Source: Acidimicrobiia bacterium (GTDB taxonomy: Bacteria > Actinomycetota > Acidimicrobiia > Spongiisociales > ZC4RG35). From it: DNA of 64,000 nt. The stretch lies in NCBI GenBank assembly GCA_017577575.1, contig PKRG01000001.1, forward strand, positions 372,001-436,000, written 5' to 3'. This document shows, one piece after another, positions 59,842 to 64,000 of this stretch. The notes under the pieces are model-generated. The model was not told where the DNA came from. It did no database searches and was given only the letters and a program-made list of their open reading frames with translations. Both the position numbers and the translations under genes were made by a program. Every line of letters begins with the position of its first letter. Positions within the stretch are counted from its first letter, which is position 1.

Positions 59842-60602
59842 ATGGAGAGCCTTCCCGAGCACGCACGGTTCAATCGCGCCTACTGGGACGAGAGGCCAGC
59901 GACTGGGTCGCCGCCGGTGAGCGCAACTGGGCCGTCGACGAGCCCCGATGGGGCATCTGGGGCGTGCCCGAGACCGACCTGCGGCTCCTTCCCGGCGACA
60001 TGAACGGCATGGACGCCATCGAACTGGGCTGTGGCACCGGATACGTGTCCGGGTGGATGGCGCGCCGGGGAGCCCGGGTGGTGGGAGTCGACATCTCGGC
60101 CGAACAGCTCCGGACCGCCCGCCGTCTCGCCGAGCAGCACCGTGTAGAGGTGACCTTCGTCGAGGCTTCCGCCGAGGAAGTGCCGTGCCCCGACGAGTCC
60201 TTCGACTTCGCCATCAGCGAATACGGGGCTGCCACGTGGTGCGACCCTCACGTGTGGATACCGGAGGCGCACCGGCTGCTCCGCCCCAGCGGAGAGCTCG
60301 TCTTCATGTCCAACTCGACCCTGTCGGTCGTATGCAGCCCCGACGTCGGCCCGGCCGGGGAGCGGCTCGAACGCGACTACTTCCCGCTCCACCGCCTCGA
60401 CTGGCGCCAGGACGGCGGCGGCATCGAGTTCAACCTCCCCGTGTCGGGGTGGTTCCGCCTCCTGCGCGACACGGGCTTCGAGGTCGTGGACTTCTTCGAG
60501 GTGCAGGCGCCTTCGGGCGGCGACGAGGTGAACTTCTTCGTGACCGGCGACTGGGCGCGCCGGTTCCCGTCCGAGCAGGGGTGGAGGGCGCGCAAGCGCT
60601 GA
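59842..60602 (+). pseudogene. Class I SAM-dependent methyltransferase with a one-base frameshift
   Basis: ATG 59842 reads MESLPEHARFNRAYWDE and then shifts out of frame, ending at a TGA at 60001. The rest of the protein continues from about 59892 in another frame as ASDWVAAGERNW, the SAM-binding loop AIELGCGTGYVSGWMARRG, VVGVDISAEQL, CPDESFDFAISEYGAATW and a C-terminal end at 60602. One inserted base near 59887-59895 restores a single 253-residue protein. Within the second frame no ATG, GTG or TTG occurs before about 59963, so a downstream start would lose the conserved N-terminus. It may be a real inactivation, programmed frameshift or sequencing error. It follows the oxidase gene by 3 bases. 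Confidence 0.75.
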
Positions 60603-60657
60603 TCGGGCGTCGCCCGCGGTGGATGCAGCGGCCGATATCGTTGGCGAAGCTCCGCGC

Positions 60658-61164
60658 ATGCCGACTCGACTGAGCAGCAACGAAGAAGACGTACGCAGAG
60701 CGGAAGCCGACATCCGCCGCCGCATGGGGCGGCGGAAGCTCGACTTCCCGGCGCTGTTGGTCGTGGCCAACATCTACCGGGCGGCCACCACGGTGCGAAA
60801 CCGCATCGAGCGTGAGGTGCTGGCCGAGGTGGGCCTGACCTGGGGCGGGTTCACGATCCTGTTCGTCCTGTGGGTATGGGGGCCGATGGAGGCGGCGTCA
60901 CTGGCCGACGAATGCGGGCTGGCGCAAGGGACGCTCACCGGGATGGTCAGGACCCTCGCCCGACGGGGCCTCGTCGAGAGCAGGCGGCTCGACACCGACC
61001 GGCGCCGGGTGCGGATCGGGCTCACCTCTTCGGGCGAGCAGATGATCGAAGACGTCCTCCCACGCTGCAACGCCGTGGAGTCCTCGATGGTCGACGGCCT
61101 CAGCTCCCAGGAAGTCACGCAGCTGTCCCGGCTCCTCCGCACGGTGATCCGGGATGCCGGCTGA
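60658..61164 (+). CDS. Second MarR-family transcriptional regulator
   Basis: A 168-residue winged-helix regulator. Seen: a long N-terminal helical part (RAEADIRRRMGRRKLDFPALLVVANIYRAATTVRNRIERE), WGGFTILFVLWVWGPMEAASLADECGLAQGTLTGMVRTLARRGLVESRRLDTDRRRVRIGLTSSGEQ, with the DxRRVRIxLT wing signature. ATG 60658 is preferred over GTG 60619. The upstream region has an 8-bp palindrome CGATATCG that resembles but does not match the island operators. Target unknown; the nearby oxidase/methyltransferase pair is a candidate. Confidence 0.88.
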   Translation: MPTRLSSNEEDVRRAEADIRRRMGRRKLDFPALLVVANIYRAATTVRNRIEREVLAEVGLTWGGFTILFVLWVWGPMEAASLADECGLAQGTLTGMVRTLARRGLVESRRLDTDRRRVRIGLTSSGEQMIEDVLPRCNAVESSMVDGLSSQEVTQLSRLLRTVIRDAG

Positions 61165-61220
61165 ACGGCCGGCCACCCCTCCGGGATGGGCAGGCGGCGG
61201 CTCCTGCCACAATTGAGGGA

Positions 61221-62897
61221 ATGCCACCCCCGATCGCCCGCGCCGCTCGTCTTCGGGCCGACCTGGATCGGCTGGCGGACGTAGTGGCCGCGGCCGGGTT
61301 CAACCTGGCATCCGCCGGCCAGCAGGAGCGACGTCGCCGCCGCGACCAGCTCGTCACCGTCCTCCGGTCGTATCTCATCCCCCGTCTGGGAGAGCCCGAC
61401 GCCCCGCTGCTGGTCGTCGTGGCCGGCCCCACCGGGTCGGGCAAGTCCACGATCGTCAACTCGATCGCCGAGGGCGAGGTGAGCCGGCCGGGGCCTCTGC
61501 GCCCGACCACCCGCCAACCCGTCGTGTGGTGTCACCGCCGCCACGCCGAGCGGTACTCCCGCATCGGGAGCGTGGAATGCAAGGTGGTGGGCGACGACCA
61601 CCCGCTGCTCGAGGACCTGACGATCGTCGACACGCCCGACATCGACTCCTACGTGGCCGAGCATCGGGCGATGACCGTCGAGATCCTCCACCACGCCGAC
61701 GTGGTGGTCTTCTTGACGTCTGCCCAGCGCTACGCGGATGCCGTCCCGTGGGAGGTCCTCGGTGGCATCGACCGCCGCGGGTCGGAGATCCTCTACGTCC
61801 TCAACCGTCTCTCCCGGAGGGCGTCGGGCGCCGTCTCCGACTACGCCGCCCTCCTGCGCCGCCACGGGCTGGCGGCAGGGCCGGGGGATCCCGCCGTCAT
61901 CCCGGTCCAGGAACAGCGGGTGAGGGGAGAGGCGGCGGCCCTTCCCGCCAAGGCGGTGAGCCGGCTCACCGACGCCTTGCGCGACATCGCCCGCCGACGG
62001 GTCGACGTGATGTCCGACATCACCTCCCGGGCGGTCGCATACTGCGTCGACGAGGCCGAGGCGGTGGCGGCCGGCGTGCTCGCCCAGCACGAGGAGCGCC
62101 TCCGGCTCGAGGCGGTCGTCGACCGGGTCTACGAAGACGCATTCGACGAGCTCACCTCCGAGCTGGACGGCGGGTCCCTGATCCGGACCGAGGTCATCGA
62201 GCGATGGGCGGAGCGGGTCGGCACCGGAGACGTCGCCCGCTGGATCAAAGGCTCCGCATCGTGGCTCAAGAACGTGGCCGACCGGCTGAGCGGGCAGCCG
62301 GCGGCCGAGGTGGGCCGCATCGAGAGGGAGGCCAGGCGCGAGCTCGCCGATGCCGTCACGGTGAGGCTGGAGCGGGCGGCCCGGGCGGTGGGGACCGCGT
62401 GGGAGGTGGACGACGCCGGGCGAGCCCTCCTCACCCCCGACCTCCGCGCCGCCGGCGGCGACGTGTCCGACGACACCGAAGCAGTGATCGACCGGTGGCT
62501 GGCGAGCCTCGCCGCTCTCGTGGAGGCCGAAGGGCCCCGGCGCCTCCGGGCCGCCCGGGTCGCCTCTACCGGGGTCAACGCCGCCGCGGTGGCGACGATC
62601 CTCGCCGTGTTCTCCGCCACGGGGGGCCTGACCGGCGCCGAGTTCGGGGTGGCCGCCGGCGCCGCCGCCGCCCAACAGGGCATCCTCGAGCACGTCCTCG
62701 GCCAGGCCGCCGCCCGCTCCCTGGCAGGCTCGGCCCGCGACTCGTTCCTCGACGCCGTCCGGCAGGTGTTCTCGGCGGAGAAGGGGCGCTACCGCCGGGT
62801 CCTCGAGGCCGCCTCCGACCCGCCCCGGCTCGCCGACGACGTCCGGGCGGCCGCAGAGGCCGTCGCCGTCTCCTCGGAGGAGTTCCATGCGCTCTGA
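61221..62897 (+). CDS. Dynamin-like GTPase, first of a pair
   Basis: A 558-residue protein. Seen: P-loop GPTGSGKS (69-76), a switch-like PTTRQPVVW, G3 motif DTPD (137-140), and LNRLS where the NKxD motif is expected. Later parts are helical, with a hydrophobic segment around 470-515 (AAAVATILAVFSATGGLTGAEFGVAAGAAAAQQG) and a C-terminal helix. Large bacterial GTPases of this kind remodel membranes, for example DynA/DynB in Streptomyces division, but relation to those is inferred. A CACAAT element lies seven bases before ATG 61221. Overlaps the next gene by 11 bases. Confidence 0.75.
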   Translation: MPPPIARAARLRADLDRLADVVAAAGFNLASAGQQERRRRRDQLVTVLRSYLIPRLGEPDAPLLVVVAGPTGSGKSTIVNSIAEGEVSRPGPLRPTTRQPVVWCHRRHAERYSRIGSVECKVVGDDHPLLEDLTIVDTPDIDSYVAEHRAMTVEILHHADVVVFLTSAQRYADAVPWEVLGGIDRRGSEILYVLNRLSRRASGAVSDYAALLRRHGLAAGPGDPAVIPVQEQRVRGEAAALPAKAVSRLTDALRDIARRRVDVMSDITSRAVAYCVDEAEAVAAGVLAQHEERLRLEAVVDRVYEDAFDELTSELDGGSLIRTEVIERWAERVGTGDVARWIKGSASWLKNVADRLSGQPAAEVGRIEREARRELADAVTVRLERAARAVGTAWEVDDAGRALLTPDLRAAGGDVSDDTEAVIDRWLASLAALVEAEGPRRLRAARVASTGVNAAAVATILAVFSATGGLTGAEFGVAAGAAAAQQGILEHVLGQAAARSLAGSARDSFLDAVRQVFSAEKGRYRRVLEAASDPPRLADDVRAAAEAVAVSSEEFHAL

Positions 62898-64000
62898 CCT
62901 GCTGGCGGCGGTCGACGCTTTCGACCGGGTGATCGCCGCCGCCCGCGAGCTGATCGACCCGGCGGTCCTCGACCCGGTCGCCACCACGGTGCGCCAGGTC
63001 CGCGAACGGGCCGGCTACCTGGGCGACACGCTGGTGGCGGCCGTGGCGGGCGGGACCGGTTCGGGCAAGTCGAGCCTCATCAACGCCCTGGCCGGAGAGG
63101 AGGTGGCACGTTCGGGTGGGATGCGGCCCACCACCGGCAAGCCGCTCGGGTGGATACCGGCGAACCCCGAGCCGGGGCTGGTCCGGCTGCTCGACGACCT
63201 GGGCGTGGAGGAGCGGGTAGGCCAGGACCTCCACCCGTGGCTCGCCCTGCTGGACCTTCCCGACACCGACTCGGTGGTCGCCGACCACCGCCACACGGTC
63301 GAGGCGCTGCTGCCGAGAGTGGACCTGGTGCTGTGGGTGATCGACCCGGAGAAGTACCAGGACAGGGTCCTCCACAGCCGCTACCTCCAGCCGCTCGCCG
63401 CCTACCACCGACAGTTCGTCTTCGTGCTGAACCAGATCGACCGGCTCGCCCCGGGCACCGTCGACGACCTCGTGTCCGACCTCCGTCAGACCCTCGTCGC
63501 CGACGGCATCCCCGAGCCGACCATCGTCACGGTCGCCGCCGATCCCGACGTCGGGCCGCCGATCGGCATCGACGACCTGGTGGCGGTCCTCGAGGACAAG
63601 GCCGACGTCAAAGAGGTCGTCTACGGCAAGCTCGCCACCGACCTCCGGGAGGCGGCCAAGACGCTCACCTCTCTCCCCGAGTTCTCCGGGGGCACGGGCT
63701 TCGAGGCGTCGTGGAACGAAGCCCGAGACGAAGCAGCCCGCCTCCTCGCCTCGGGCGACCGCCGACGCGCAGTGGCCCGGCTCGACGGGTTCGTGGACTC
63801 CGTGGCCGGCCAGGCCGGCGGGGGAGTGGCGGCGGTGATCCGCCAGGAGGTCACGCCCGACAGCGTCGCCGAGGCCGTCGAGGTGGCCTACGAGGCCTCG
63901 GGCGCATACCGCACCCCCGCGCCGGTCCCGGCGCCGGGCTGGGCCCGCCCCGTCCGCTGGGTCGCGCTCGTGGCGGCGGTGGCAGCAGTGGTGTGGGGAA
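62887..64000 (+). CDS. Dynamin-like GTPase, second of a pair, truncated by the window edge
   Basis: Open from ATG 62887 to the end of the window (371 codons). Seen: P-loop GGTGSGKS (55-62), PTTGKPLGW, G3 motif DLPDTDS (123-129), VLWVIDPEKYQD, and NQID (182-185) as the base-recognition motif. The last visible residues, VRWVALVAAVAAVVWG, begin a membrane helix. It is a paralogue of the preceding gene with a better G4 motif, and the overlap suggests the two proteins are made together. The 3' end is not seen. Confidence 0.78.
   Translation, partial: MRSDLLAAVDAFDRVIAAARELIDPAVLDPVATTVRQVRERAGYLGDTLVAAVAGGTGSGKSSLINALAGEEVARSGGMRPTTGKPLGWIPANPEPGLVRLLDDLGVEERVGQDLHPWLALLDLPDTDSVVADHRHTVEALLPRVDLVLWVIDPEKYQDRVLHSRYLQPLAAYHRQFVFVLNQIDRLAPGTVDDLVSDLRQTLVADGIPEPTIVTVAADPDVGPPIGIDDLVAVLEDKADVKEVVYGKLATDLREAAKTLTSLPEFSGGTGFEASWNEARDEAARLLASGDRRRAVARLDGFVDSVAGQAGGGVAAVIRQEVTPDSVAEAVEVAYEASGAYRTPAPVPAPGWARPVRWVALVAAVAAVVWG

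Noticed and set aside
60632..60641. Palindrome CGATATCG before the second MarR gene as a fourth operator of the island
   Set aside because: It lacks the TATCA and TGATA arms with the 7-base spacing; the similarity is limited to GATATC.

Overview
The window is about 64 kb of very GC-rich, gene-dense bacterial chromosome (nearly every codon ends in G or C). Gene order points to the Actinobacteria: rplY-pth ... mfd-(prsA-like lipoprotein)-mazG-eno-ftsB-DUF501-ppx, and later iscS-mnmA ... ligA ... gatCAB, both of which are conserved blocks in that phylum. A DUF222-type protein, T-rich extracytoplasmic linkers and a classical isocitrate dehydrogenase kinase/phosphatase (AceK) suggest a deep-branching lineage such as Acidimicrobiia; the class assignment is inference, not shown by any marker gene here. 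No rRNA, CRISPR array, insertion sequence, integrase or phage gene was seen. No stretch longer than 300 bases lacks a gene; the largest gaps are 58449-58665 and 51647-51848, and both hold regulatory dyads.

Layout. 1-6.6 kb: the 5' part of a DUF222 protein, a DNA glycosylase, an AarF/UbiB kinase-like membrane protein, surE coupled to a PfkB-type sugar kinase, 6-phosphogluconolactonase and a small alpha/beta hydrolase. 6.7-18.6 kb: housekeeping block rplY, pth, a pgsA-like gene, an epimerase, mfd, a PpiC-type lipoprotein foldase, mazG, eno, ftsB, DUF501, ppx and a tRNA-Leu(UAA). 18.7-24.5 kb: carbon-flux control, with AceK next to a GNAT/acyl-CoA synthetase fusion, an enoyl-CoA hydratase and a SRPBCC protein. 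24.5-32 kb: iscS and mnmA (tRNA thiolation) separated by a large TPR/transmembrane/beta-propeller chimera, then thioredoxin, a GAF-like protein and a MerR regulator. 32-47.3 kb: ligA, the lysine genes dapC, dapD and dapE, an ECF sigma factor with a membrane-anchored partner, a degenerate GH57-like protein, gatCAB, a HAD phosphatase, pyruvate kinase and a small Nfu_N-like protein.

47.2-56.4 kb is a catabolic/transport island: a MarR regulator, an amidohydrolase, an acyl-CoA ligase, a MaoC hydratase, an SDR dehydrogenase and a complete LIV-type ABC importer (livG, livF, livH, livM and a lipoprotein receptor). Near-identical 17-bp palindromes lie at its three promoter regions, so it reads as one regulon for uptake, CoA-activation and beta-oxidation-like breakdown of an unidentified acid. 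56.4-64 kb: a VanW-family surface protein, a FAD amino-acid/sarcosine oxidase-like enzyme, a methyltransferase gene broken by a one-base frameshift, a second MarR protein, and two overlapping dynamin-like GTPase genes, the second cut by the window edge.

Expression signals are informative. Many genes start 6-9 bases after a TANNNT hexamer with no ribosome binding site, the pattern of leaderless actinobacterial mRNAs. Three genes (DNA glycosylase, pgsA-like, mazG) appear to need CTG or ATC start codons to include their conserved N-termini.
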